From Amylostereum areolatum (Eukaryota > Basidiomycota > Agaricomycetes > Russulales > Stereaceae): DNA of 64,000 nucleotides. The stretch spans positions 186,001-250,000 of the forward strand of contig SAXG01000031.1 of the NCBI GenBank assembly GCA_012932865.1. Direction: 5' to 3'. This document shows, one piece after another, positions 8,118-18,868 of the stretch; position 1 is the stretch's first letter, and each line of letters begins with the position of its first letter. The position numbers and the translations under genes are program-made. The notes under the pieces were generated by a model, which did not search any database, was not told the DNA's origin, and saw only the letters and a list, made by a program, of their open reading frames with translations.

Positions 8118-11100
8118 AACGCCCCCCAGTCGCGTCGTCTGGTGGAGGCAAAGGACTTTTGGTATCATCGTCGAATCATTTCGCTGTATTATCATCCATG
8201 CATACCTGTGAGCAATCATATCCCCCGTGTTTGTATCTGTCTACTGTCACCAAGAACAGGCAAACACCATCGATCACGCTCAAGGTCAATGTCAGAAACG
8301 CAGTTTATGAGACCGATGAACCGCCTAAGTCGCGACGATGGGAGGAGCGAGAAGAAAATAGATTCGAGAGTGCCGGGGTCTAGGGTAGTGCAACGTGCGC
8401 TACAGTACCGTATGACGAGATGGACAGTCTGAGGAAAAGGGAAAAGGGATACTGTCCTTATATACAAGTGGGAACGATGGTGCAATGCGATGCGATAGTG
8501 GTGCGAGCGGGGGGAACAATAAGAAAGGAGTCATGGGGAGGAGGACGGAAGTCCAGAGCAATGATGTCATAGATAAGGATACGGAACACCGTTTGGAAGT
8601 CCGGGCAATGACGTCGTTGGAGCATGTGATGCGAAGGAAAGTCATGTGCCATGATGCGTCGCGTGTACAAGGTCTGCAAACGAAGAAAGAAATGGAGCAA
8701 TCCGTGACAGTCAAGCTGATCAGACGAGTTACCAAAAGAGAAATTGACGCAGACGCGCTGCTTGATAGCGGCACAGAAGGAATTATCCTGAACCGAAGCT
8801 TCGCTGAACGCAAGAAGCTTACCACAAGAAGACTAGAAAACCCGTTCCCTGTGCGTAATGTGGATGGCACCGAGAACATCATGGGCTGGGTACACGACAC
8901 AACGACCCAGCGGATCCGGATATACTCGCAAGATTCAAAGGCATACCATGAGGAGGAAGCTGAGTTCTTCATCACCGACATCGGCGATCATGACATGATC
9001 CTTGGAACAGACTGGCTCGATGAGCACAATCCTACCATAGACTGGCAATGAGACCGTGTTGACATGCTCCGCTGCCCTCCCTCGTGCACTCTGTCCAAAC
9101 CTCCTGTGACGAACCTCGCAACCAAGCCACGGAAACCATCATCGGTCCACTCACAGCATAAGGTTGAAGCAGGTAAAACCCCAAGGACACCTCTCGTTCT
9201 GGACGATTCCTTCCCAGAGCCGACGTATGTGTCCTGGACCCCAGTCCCCACTTATGTCATTCCTGCACGCAGAGTTAAAGGTGTTCGCGTTCGCACGGTC
9301 CATCGCTCCCCTCTACCTGCACGACTCTTCACTGAAGATGACAACGAGCGGCCCATGGTATTCCGAGACTGGGAGATCAATGGACTACGCCGCGCTGGAA
9401 TCCTCCTTGAAACTGATGGTCCTAATCCAGATGCAGTACCCATCCGCGCGGGCTTTACAAAAGCGCAGGAGCTTGCAGAGCATTCAAAAGAGAATGCACG
9501 CCCGCAAACCTTCAAAGACTTAGTCCCCCCTCCGTACCGCGACTTCGCATCTGTATTTGACAAGAAAACCTCCGAGCGACTTCCTGACCGACGACCATGG
9601 GACCATGCTATCGACATGAAAGACGGCTTTGAACCCAAACCGTGCAAAATCTACCCCCTTTCACCTTCCGAGCAGATCAAACTCGACACCTTTCTCGATG
9701 ACCACCTGAAGAAGGGCTATATCCGCCCATCGAAGTCACCTCAGGCGAGTCCGTTCTTCTTTGTGAAGAAAAAGGATGGAAAGCTGTGTCCTGTACAGGA
9801 CTATCGCGAATTAAACAAGGGCACTGTCAAGAATGAATACCCCTTGCCACTGATCTCTGAAATTGTCGACCGTCTCAAAGGTGCAAAGATCTTCTCAAAG
9901 ATGGATGTTCGCTGGGGCTACAACAACGTCCGCATCAAGGAAGGCGATGAGTGGAAGGCTGCATTCAAGACGAATCGTGGTCTCCTTGAACCTACGGTGA
10001 TGTTTTTCGGACTTATGAACTCCCCTGCGACGTTCCAGGCAATGATGAACGAACTTTTCAAGGACCTTATCGACTCGGGCAAAGTCATCATCTACATGGA
10101 CGACATCTTGGTGTTCACTCGCACCATGGACGAACACCATGCCATAGTGCGGCAGGTTCTGCAACGTTTGCAAGACAACGACCTTTTCCTCAAACCGGAG
10201 AAATGTGTCTTTGAGCAAGACTCCGTTGAATACCTCGGACTCATCATCTCGCATGACAAGATCGCTATGGACCCCGTCAAGGTAGCAGGTATTCAGGACT
10301 GGCCGACACCACGAACGGTCAAAGATGTGCAATCTTTCCTCGGCTTTGGCAACTTCTACCGACATTTCATCAAGGACTTCTCCAAGGTTGCACGACCCCT
10401 ATTTGACCTGACAAAGAAGGACTGCACATGGGACTGGTCGACGGACTGCCAAACTGTGTTTGACGCACTGAAAGCTGTGTTTACTTCCTCCCCCGTCTTG
10501 GTCATGCCTGACCCAAAGAAGCCTTACCTCGTTGAAGTCGATGCCTCGGACTTTGCTACTAGAGGTATACTCTCGCAGAAAGGCGACAACGGTCACTGGC
10601 ATCCAGTGGCATATCTGTCCAAGGCCCTGTCGGAACCAGAACACAACTACAACATCTACGACAAGGAGCTACTCGCGATCATCCGTGCGCTCGAAGCCTG
10701 GCACCACTACCTCAAAGGCGCCCCCGACACCGTCGAAATCTGGACAGACCACAAGAGCCTGGAGCACTTCAAGACGGCACAGAAGCTGAGCTGCCGACAG
10801 GCACGTTGGGCTCTATTCCTCACTCGATTTGACTTCGTGCTCGTTCACAAACCAGGAGTATCCCATCGCCCAGACCCAATGTCCCGACGACTTGATCACA
10901 AGCAGGGCGTTGAGAATGACAACAAGGAGCGTATCTTGCTCGACCCCAAGTACTTCCAGATACGTGCAACAAGGCCAGGAGCAGTAACCTCCCTCGGCGA
11001 TGTCGAACTCCGACGACGTATCCGCGACTGCAAGACCAAGGACATCGAGGTCGTTCAAGCTCTGGATGCCATCTTACGGAACGGACCACGTACACTCGTC

Positions 11101-12630
11101 AAGAACCTTCAAGAATGGAACTACAAAGAAGGCCTGGTCCTGTTTAGAGGAAAGGTATATGTCCCTGCAGACGACGAGTTGCGACGCGACATTGTCAAAA
11201 TGTACCATGAATCGCCCCTGGCTGGACACCCTGGTCGCTTCAAGACTTATGAACTTGTGAGTCGTGAATATTGGTGGCCTGGCATGTCTGTCTTTGTCCG
11301 CGACTTCGTAGCAGGATGCGCAACCTGCCAGTCGACAAAGACACAGAGCAGCTGACCCCACGTCGACATGATCCCGAACGAAGTACCCAACCGACCATTT
11401 GGCGTCATCTCTACCGACTTCATTGTCGAGCTCCCTGACTGCGAAGGCTATAATGCCGTCAATGTTGTGGTTGATCGCCTCACCAAGATGGTGGTTACCA
11501 CCCCATGTACAACGAAGATCACCAGCGATGGCACGGCCGACATTCTCTTCGATAAGGTATACCGACACTACGGCTTAGCGGACAAGATCATCTCGGATCG
11601 CGGACCCCAATTTGCTGGGCAGGTAATGCGTACACTCAACGAGAAGCTCGGGATCAAGTCTGCCCTTAGCACAGCGTATCACCCACAGACAGACGGTCAG
11701 ACCGAACGCGAAAACCAGAACCTTGAGCAGTTCCTGCGAGTATTCTGCAACTACCGTCAAGATGACTGGGTGAAGTGGTTGCCCTTCTTCGAGTTTTCTC
11801 ACAACTCCCGCACCCATGCAGCTACTGGAAAGGCTCCCTTTGAAGTCCTCTACGGCTTCCTCCCCAAGATGTACCCATCCGTAAACCCGTCCTCAAAGGT
11901 CCCTGCAGTTGAAGAACACCTCCGTCAACTTGAAGAAGTCCGACAGGAGATCAAGGCCAGCCTTGCCCTCGCATCCGACTTAATGAAGCACTACAATGGC
12001 GACACGATCAGCAAATCGACACTGTTCGCCATCGGAGACAAGGTCTGGCTCAAAGGCAAAAACCTGAAGACGACGAGGCCGAAAGCTAAGCTTGCTGCCA
12101 AACGATTTGGACCCTTCGAGATCGTTGACGTTATTAGCCCAGTGAACTACCGCCTGAAGCTGCCGAAGACGTGGAGAATCCACCCAGTCTTCCATGCTTC
12201 GCTGCTCACCGCGTACAAGGAGACAACGGCACATGGTCCAAACTATGAACAACCGCCGCCTGACCTCGTTGATGACGAAGAAGAATATGACGTTGAAGAC
12301 ATCATCGACTCGAAGCCGACCCGCAACAAGAAAGGCATACAATACCTCATCAAGTGGGCAGGCTATCCTGACTCCGAGAATACCTGGCTCCCTCGCTCCT
12401 CGCTCTCAAAAGTCACCGACATGATTGATGCCTTCCACAAACGCCATCCAAACGCGCCCCGCCCTGTGCGTTCCCTCGGCATCTCCTTTGATGATTTCCT
12501 CGCATCTACCCTTGCAGATGACATCGCGCTCCAGGCGAAAGCGCGTCTTAAAGGGGGGGTAATGTCATGGATCGCTCCATTTCTCTCTTCGTTTGCAGAC
12601 CTCGTACACGCGACGCGTCACGGCACATGA
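8114..12630 (+). pseudogene. Gypsy-1 copy A pol: protease-RT-RNase H-integrase-chromodomain, broken
   Basis: The polyprotein would mature the particle, copy RNA to DNA and integrate it. In order: start of pol (8114), solo LTR at 8290-8709, aspartic protease (DADALLDSGTEG, about 8747), RT with YMDD at 10093-10104, RNase H (VEVDASDFA near 10530; TDHKSLEHF near 10745), integrase zinc finger (HESPLAGHPGRF to CATCQSTK, about 11205-11340), integrase core (STDFIVEL; DRGPQFAGQV; HPQTDGQTERENQ) and a chromodomain (QYLIKWAGYPDSENTWLP, about 12340). In-frame TGA codons lie at 9049-9051 and 11353-11355. The frame runs through the polypurine tract and ends inside the 3' LTR. Confidence 0.92.
8290..8709 (-). 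repeat. Solo gypsy-1 LTR inserted in copy A
   Basis: A 420-bp LTR in reverse orientation (TGTCAGAAACGCAG … CAATCCGTGACA) is flanked by a perfect 5-bp duplication gtcaa (8285-8289 and 8710-8714). Removing it joins ITLKV to KLIRRV-type pol sequence, as in copy B. It marks a complete insertion that later lost its body by LTR-LTR recombination. Confidence 0.9.
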
Positions 12631-12985
12631 CTTTCCCTTGCATCACATGCTTCAACGACGTCATTGCCCGGACTTCCGAGCGGGGTTCCGCATCCTTATC
12701 TATGACATCATTGCTCCGGACCTTCGTCCTCCGCCCCATGACTCCTTTCTTATTGTTCCCCCCACTCGCACCACTATTGCATCGCATCGCATCATCGTCC
12801 CCACTTGTATATAAGGACAGTGTTTCTCTTCCCTTTTCCCTAGACTGTCCATCTCATCATACGGTACTGTAGCGCACGTTGCACTACCCTAGACCCCGGC
12901 ACTCTCGAATCTATCGTTTCTTCTCGCTCCTCCCATCGTCGCGACTTAGGCGGTTCCATTGGTCTCATAAACTGTGTTTCTGACA
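12563..12985 (+). repeat. 3' LTR next to gypsy-1 copy A (derived from copy B by inversion)
   Basis: A 423-bp LTR after the polypurine tract AAAGGGGGGG. Its distal variant (CGAATCTATCGTTTCTTCTC) matches the copy B 5' LTR at 44643, not the copy A 5' LTR. The flank ccttg (12986-12990) is the reverse complement of caagg, the TSD found at 45066-45070 beyond copy B. Confidence 0.9.
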
Positions 12986-13195
12986 CCTTGGACAGCTGTG
13001 GTGACACCCTGGATCACAAGCATTCAACACCAGGCCTCATTCAATTTCTGGGTTTCTAGCTGAGTCTACGAGGAACGACTTGCAGTCACCATTGGGGATG
13101 TGGATACATGCAGTTGATTGTTATTATTTCACTCAACGCCTGCAGTCCTCGGAAAGATTGTGTAACTATATATGGATTCCGTGTCTGCGTATCTC

Positions 13196-14118
13196 TCATC
13201 GGCACTGGTCAGTTCCTGAGCCATCCCATAACATCCCACCCGTACCCCCCAAACCCTGCCCTTCGTGGTTCAAAATGCCCATGCTTGGTCGAGAGAAACC
13301 GGTTCCTGTGCATGGTAATGACGGCAATGACCGGAACGGTCTGTAGTTGTGGCTAGACGGTGTCCACGAATTGAGATGAACAGCAGCTTCCAGACTGAAA
13401 AGCCCATCGTTTGTACTGCCAGAGTAGTGTTCCATTCCCAGGAAAGACAAATCCTGAACGTGACGGCTGTCTAAAAATGTCGAGGGGGGCATACTTCCAC
13501 TCGACACCGAGCCGGCCACTGTGAAGGGCTGATTCTGACTGTAGGAAGTCCAAGGGTTACTAAGAGGCATGGGTACAGTATCTCGAGGCAGCGAGGGATC
13601 GGTAAACATCCACAAAGCAGAAGCCTGAAGCACTCCCTTAGGAGAGCCTGAGATGGAATGGAACGGAGCACTCTCGATGTCAGTGCCAGTGGTTCTAGGC
13701 GGCATCATACTGCTGCGGTGCAGTGGGTGTTGTTCTAGAGCGTCAGGTTGCTGTGTTCCAAGGCGGTCATTGAAAATCTCGGGGAACACGGGTGACGGTG
13801 ATGCAGCTGTATTCGCTGATATAGATGCCCTCAACTGCCGTAACTCCCGGGCCCTTTCTAGCTCTCGGATGTGATCGAGCAGCACTTGAACCCGCGGTCG
13901 GCGTACTCCAGGCTTAGCTTCACTGTCTTTGTATGTGCACTGCGTGTCAAGACATTATACCTCAACAGCTCAGACGATATTGCGTGTATGGAACACCCTA
14001 CCTCTATATGACAAATTCTGCACGAGTCGCACTGATAAGGTGGGTTTGGAGCCACACATTTCTGCTTCCTATGATGGAGATGGTCAGCTGAGCCTGGCAA
14101 TGAAAGCGAAAACTCCAT
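13196..14118 (-). CDS. Zn2Cys6-like transcription factor, possibly impaired zinc cluster
   Basis: Two exons, 14118-14002 and 13939-13196, with a 62-bp intron give 286 residues. Residues 16-41 hold HHRKQKC-VAPNPPYQ-CDSC-RICHIE-C, the second half of a fungal zinc cluster (C-x9-C-x2-C-x6-C), followed by TYKDSEAKPGVRRP and a coiled-coil-like helix (HIRELERARELRQLRASI). The expected first Cys pair (C-x2-C before RKQKC) is not visible: the sequence reads ADHLHH. Either an upstream exon and altered start are missing, or the DNA-binding domain has decayed. The remainder is Ser/Pro-rich and not recognised. Such proteins act as nuclear sequence-specific regulators. The gene sits in the inverted segment, so its upstream context has changed. 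Confidence 0.55.
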
Positions 14119-14688
14119 ACTTTAGACGGCATCTATCGCACGCGCATAGGGCGTACGCCGCACGTCGCCTGCCCGTAATGCGACCCCGTCTAGAGTTTTG
14201 CATACTACGTGTATCCTCTGGAAGTTGGACGGTGTTCATCTACTGCGGGGATACTGTATGAGTCTGTTTCTCTAGGGTATGAGAGATCTGCTTATATGCT
14301 TGAACGAACTGAATACTCGAGGGCAGTCCTCAGGAGTCAGAGTCCGGGCGAGATGTAGTGTTCCGCAGCAGATGGCACGAACTGTCAGGTTAGCTTCAGT
14401 GAATCAGCTCTGAATCAAGCGCTCATGCCCCCGTCTTTCTCGAACATATTGACTGCTGGAACTACGGGGTAAGTAATTGGTTGAGCAAAAACCTGGCAGA
14501 AGACATGCTGTGTGGCACAATCTCGTACAGGATCCCGGATCCAGGCTCCACATGCAAGGCGAGCAATGTGGCAACCGCCTGAAGAAAAGCTGGAGCCATC
14601 GGCGCCCACTGGCAGACCATACGCTCTCCTCCTAGTAGTTGTCCATTAGACCCTACTTAGTGGATTCGTGAGTTAGGCTTCAACTTAC
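14119..14688. other. Intergenic, upstream of the zinc-cluster gene
   Basis: No credible gene seen; small frames here lack recognisable features. It would hold the promoter of the zinc-cluster gene. Confidence 0.4.
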
Positions 14689-14690
14689 TA

Positions 14691-15117
14691 CATCAGCAAA
14701 TTAACACACCAAGTTGGGGTCTGTTTTGATGAGTTGCTGAGTTGAGCAACCAACAAAACTCCCAAAACAGCCAAACTCCAAAACTTATCTGAAATCTGGG
14801 TCTATTGGGGGAGTTGGGAAACTCAAGGCTCAACCAGAGCTAACTGATACTAAACTTCCATACAATACATACCTAACCCAGGGTACTTCTAGTATTACTT
14901 TGCTTCTATACCAGAATCACTCATTTATAAGGACATTATAACACTTTTTATATTATCAACTATATGGTATAGCAAAATATAACTAATGTAATCTACAACA
15001 ACAGGCGGCGAGAGCGAGACAACAAGGGCAAGATGAGGCACGGCAAGAGTGGGGCAGCCAGGGCGACGGGAGCAAGGTGGGGCAGCAGGAGCGAGGCGAG
15101 GCTGAAGGGGTGCCGGA
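14691..15117 (-). mobile_element. Right half of DNA element E1, inverted
   Basis: It starts with CATCAGCAAATTAACACACC after TA (14689-14690) and ends at the gypsy-1 LTR with ccgga (15113-15117). The part next to the LTR has the purine-rich look of the E1 minisatellite complement. An AT-rich stretch (about 14840-15000) lies in the middle. See the left half at 2922-3584. Confidence 0.6.
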
Positions 15118-15540
15118 TGTCAGAAATGCAGTTTATGAGACCGATGGAACCGCCTAAGTCGCGACGAAGGGAGGGGCAAGAGAGAACAGATGGATTCGAG
15201 AGTGTCAGGCCTAGGGTAGTGCAACGTGCGCTACAGTACCGTATGATGAGATGGACAGTCTAGGGAAAAGGGAAGAGAAACACTGTCCTTATATACAAGT
15301 GGGGACGATGATGCGATGCGATGCAATAGTGGTGCGAGCGGGGGGAACAATAAGAAAGGAGTCATGGGGCGGAGGACGAAGGTCCGGAGCAATGATGTCA
15401 TAGATAAGGATGCGGAACCCCGCTCGGAAGTCCGGGCAATGACGTCGTTGAAGCATGTGATGCAAGGGAAAGTCATGTGCCGTGACACGTCGCGTGTACG
15501 AGGTCTGCAAACGAAGAGAGAAATGGAGCGATCCATGACA
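15118..15540 (-). repeat. 3' LTR next to gypsy-1 copy B (chimeric)
   Basis: 423 bp. The pol-proximal half matches copy B LTRs (TTTCCCTTGCATCACATGC), while the distal half matches the copy A 5' LTR (ATGGATTCGAGAGTGTCAGG on the plus strand). A crossover or conversion edge therefore lies inside this LTR. Confidence 0.85.
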
Positions 15541-16956
15541 TTACCCCCCCTTTAAGACGCGCTTTCGCCTGGAGCGCGATGTCATCTGCAAGGGTAGATG
15601 CGAGGAAATCATCAAAGGAGATGCCGAGGGAACGCACAGGGCGGGGCGCGTTTGGATGGCGTTTGTGGAAGGCATCAATCATGTCGGTGACTTTTGAGAG
15701 CGAGGAGCGAGGGAGCCAGGTATTCTCGGAGTCAGGATAGCCTGCCCACTTGATGAGGTATTGTATGCCTTTCTTGTTGCGGGTCGGCTTCGAGTCGATG
15801 ATGTCTTCAACGTCATATTCTTCTTCGTCATCAACGAGGTCAGGCGGCGGTTGTTCATAGTTTGGACCATGTGCCGTTGTCTCCTTGTACGCGGTGAGCA
15901 GCGAAGCATGGAAGACTGGGTGGATTCTCCACGTCTTCGGCAGCTTCAGGCGGTAGTTCACTGGGCTAATAACGTCAACGATCTCGAAGGGTCCAAATCG
16001 TTTGGCAGCAAGCTTAGCTTTCGGCCTCGTCGTCTTCAGGTTTTTGCCTTTGAGCCAGACCTTGTCTCCGATGGCGAACAGTGTCGATTTGCTGATCGTG
16101 TCGCCATTGTAGTGCTTCATTAAGTCGGATGCGAGGGCAAGGCTGGCCTTGATCTCCTGTCGGACTTCTTCAAGTTGACGGAGGTGTTCTTCAACTGCAG
16201 GGACCTTTGAGGACGGGTTTACGGATGGGTACATCTTGGGGAGGAAGCCGTAGAGGACTTCAAAGGGAGCCTTTCCAGTAGCTGCATGGGTGCGGGAGTT
16301 GTGAGAAAACTCGAAGAAGGGCAACCACTTCACCCAGTCATCTTGACGGTAGTTGCAGAATACTCGCAGGAACTGCTCAAGGTTCTGGTTTTCGCGTTCG
16401 GTCTGACCGTCTGTCTGTGGGTGATACGCTGTGCTAAGGGCAGACTTGATCCCGAGCTTCTCGTTGAGTGTACGCATTACCTGCCCAGCAAATTGGGGTC
16501 CGCGATCCGAGATGATCTTGTCCGCTAAGCCGTAGTGTCGGTATACCTTATCGAAGAGAATGTCGGCCGTGCCATCGCTGGTGATCTTCGTTGTACATGG
16601 GGTGGTAACCACCATCTTGGTGAGGCGATCAACCACAACATTGACGGCATTATAGCCTTCGCAGTCAGGGAGCTCGACAATGAAGTCGGTAGAGATGACG
16701 CCAAATGGTCGGTTGGGTACTTCGTTCGGGATCATGTCGACGTGGGGTCAGCTGCTCTGTGTCTTTGTCGACTGGCAGGTTGCGCATCCTGCTACGAAGT
16801 CGCGGACAAAGACAGACATGCCAGGCCACCAATATTCACGACTCACAAGTTCATAAGTCTTGAAGCGACCAGGGTGTCCAGCCAGGGGCGATTCATGGTA
16901 CATTTTGACAATGTCGCGTCGCAACTCGTCATCTGCAGGGACATATACCTTTCCTC
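15473..16956 (-). pseudogene. Gypsy-1 copy B pol, integrase and chromodomain part
   Basis: The 420-residue frame 16735-15473 differs from copy A 11368-12630 by one residue in the LTR-encoded tail (Arg to Cys). It covers the integrase core (DRGPQFAGQV, HPQTDGQTERENQ) and the chromodomain. The TGA at 16750-16748 is the same nonsense codon as in copy A (11353-11355). The 5' side ends at the hAT target site in the linker between RNase H and the integrase zinc finger (VLFRGKVYVPADDEL). Confidence 0.9.
16949..16956. repeat. hAT target-site duplication, left copy
   Basis: CTTTCCTC at 16949-16956 and again at 30054-30061: an exact 8-bp duplication, the length typical of the hAT superfamily. Confidence 0.9.
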
Positions 16957-17130
16957 TAGTGTTGCCGCGGCTCCCGGAGCCGGGATCCGGCTTCCGGAGC
17001 CCATAATTGAGCTTCTCTTTGATCCGGCTTATTACGGCTTATGGCGGCTCAATACCTCCAGTGACTTCCGGGCGGCTCGGCTGGGTGTCGGAGCTCGGGC
17101 GAGCCGGCTAAGAGCCAGCTCAACTGTCCA
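16957..17130. repeat. hAT left terminal repeat and subterminal GAGCC cluster
   Basis: The 17-bp terminal repeat is followed by six further GAGCC/GGCTC words, in both orientations, before 17125. The right end has the same number in the mirror position. Confidence 0.75.
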
Positions 17131-17456
17131 AATGGCGGGGTCATCTCACCACTGTCGAAATCGACCAGAAGACGCTACGATACTGTATACATAGTTCAAT
17201 GAAAGATGTGGGGGACATAGGCAAGCGAATGCGGACAGAAAAACCCGAGAAAACAGTAAATAAACCCTACTAAACACGAATAGATGTGAGGAGCGCAAGA
17301 AGGAAGACACCTCCGATATCTTACACGATGGTCTGATGGTCTGACCGCATCGCACACTACTTGGGGATTTGAGCTGTCAATTTTCGCGCCTGAGAGCGTA
17401 ACCTGGCGGGACAAGATATAATCAGCAAAGAAGAAAGATACACAACGCGTGAGGAC

Positions 17457-18522
17457 TTACACTCGGGAGCTCCCCGGAGATGCTGAGCCTAGACGATGCG
17501 GTGTACGAGGTAGGGGCGAGGGGGGCCTGGAAAAGGCATCCTCAAAGCAAACATTGACTGGGTCGAACACGGGAAGCTTCTCCAATTTCTGCTCGTCGGA
17601 GGGAACACCGAACATGCGGCGAATGCGACCATATTCGGGTGCTTCGTCAAAACCGAGGCTCCGCGCGTGCGACAGGAAAGTAGCGTATACCGGAGGGAGG
17701 CCACAACACAGTGTCACCGGGGAGAGTGAGCGTTTCACGGCAGCAATTTTTTCGTCGCCTTTCATTTTCTGCCACGGAAGAGAGCCGCGAGCGAAGTAGA
17801 TCAAGATGTACGCGAGGGATTCCAGGTCGTCGCGACGGGATTGTTCTATGCCTGAATGCGCGTTGATTGATGCCCAGTGTGGTGTTCCAATAAGATCCTT
17901 GGTATGGTTAAACGGTATGTGTCGACCCGAGTCGGGATCAATGTAGCGATGAGCGAGACCAAAATTGATGAGGAAGACGCGCATTGATTCTTCTTCGAGC
18001 CCGAACAGGAAGTTCGATGGTTTGATGTCACGATGAATGTAGCCGCAAGAGTGTAGAGATTCCAGGTGAGATATCTGAGCGGGGACAGCAGTAAGTTAAC
18101 AGAAAGGAAGAGATGAGTGTTTTCACGTACCATCTGGTTTGCAAGAACTGCCACGGTCTTCAGAGAAAGAGTCCGAGAACAGTCTTGGAACCTCTCCTCA
18201 AGAGACGGTCCAAGAAGCTCGAGCACCAGCGCATCGTATGCGTCCTCTGTACCGAACCAGTATACACGAGGTATACCAGGGGTGCCGACGATATCTCTAT
18301 AGATGGCGATTTCGCGCTCGAGACTGGAAAACCTGCGGGTGGCCTCGACCTTGATTGCGACACGGGTCTTCGAAAAAATGTCGAGACCTTCGTGAACCTC
18401 CCCTGAAGCGCTAATGAGGACACTGGCAGAAGTTAATATATAGATAATGTACCAAAAGATCCTGCTCCGATCACTTTCCACAGCCGAAATCTCCCTCCGA
18501 CTCGCTTCAAATCAGCAACCAT
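17457..18522 (-). CDS. Casein kinase 1-like protein kinase (NFG variant), hAT cargo
   Basis: Three exons, 18522-18453, 18402-18131 and 18074-17457, join in phase to 319 residues, the usual size of a CK1 catalytic domain with a short tail. Visible: glycine loop VIGAGSFGEVHEG, ATP lysine in TRVAIKVEA, catalytic loop YIHRDIKPSNFL, CK1-type segment GTPHWASINAHSGIEQSRRD and ILIYFARGSLPWQ. CK1 kinases phosphorylate Ser/Thr near acidic residues. The metal-binding Asp of DFG is replaced: LINFGLAHRY, codon AAT near 17968. Catalysis is therefore doubtful, although the frame is intact and spliced. It lies between the hAT left end and the SEC31 copy. Membership of CK1 is clear; any role for the transposon is unknown. 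Confidence 0.85.
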
Positions 18523-18530
18523 CTTTCAGG

Positions 18531-18868
18531 ACTATTGTACAAACAGCTGCTTGTGATTAGTACGGGAAGGCTGCAGAGATTTAGGAGAAAAACGCACACG
18601 GGGGACAACGGAGTAAGTAGGGAAAACCAAGCCAGCGAGCAGTCAGTGGGGAACAGTGTTGACCGGACGGACTGCTGCCTGTTGCTGGCATTGAACCAAC
18701 ATTCTCACGATCACATGTAGAGCGGAAGCTTGAGGATGAACAAGTCAAAAAATCTCGGTCGCTCAGCAATAGATTCTTAGAGCAGAGTTCACAACATAAG
18801 CATATAATACAAACAAAATTTTTGTACAGAGCACCAGTACAGAATAAGTACCACCTCGACAAGGTTCA
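18531..18868. other. Spacer between kinase and SEC31 copy in the hAT
   Basis: Upstream region of the kinase; no gene or repeat recognised. Confidence 0.4.

Larger units (their letters stand above)
3585..12985 (+). mobile_element. Gypsy-1 copy A: chromodomain Ty3/gypsy LTR retrotransposon, decayed
   Basis: Order of parts: 5' LTR (3585-5888, split by E2), self-complementary primer site (5891-5901), leader frame, gag with zinc knuckle, protease, reverse transcriptase, RNase H, integrase, chromodomain, polypurine tract (12551-12559), 3' LTR (12563-12985). Each LTR is 423 bp once the insertion is removed, and starts TGTCA and ends TGACA. Left TSD is tccgg, but the base run after the 3' LTR is ccttg; the matching tccgg is now at the far side of the inverted segment (15113-15117, reverse complement). 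Coding frames carry at least two internal TGA codons and a frame slip, and a solo LTR interrupts the gag-pol region, so this copy cannot encode its own proteins. Confidence 0.93.
12986..15117. other. Inverted host segment between two gypsy-1 copies
   Basis: This segment is bounded by the 3' LTRs of two oppositely oriented gypsy-1 elements. Its left edge carries the TSD partner of copy B (ccttg, complement of caagg), and its right edge carries the TSD partner of copy A (ccgga, complement of tccgg). It also contains the missing right end of E1. Re-inverting it restores both duplications and E1. Contents: a zinc-cluster gene (13196-14118), about 570 bp without a recognised gene (14119-14688), and the E1 end. 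Confidence 0.88.

Noticed and set aside
9252..9647. Minus-strand frames inside gypsy pol
   Set aside because: Shadows of the pol frame; the same shadows recur at the equivalent place in copy B.
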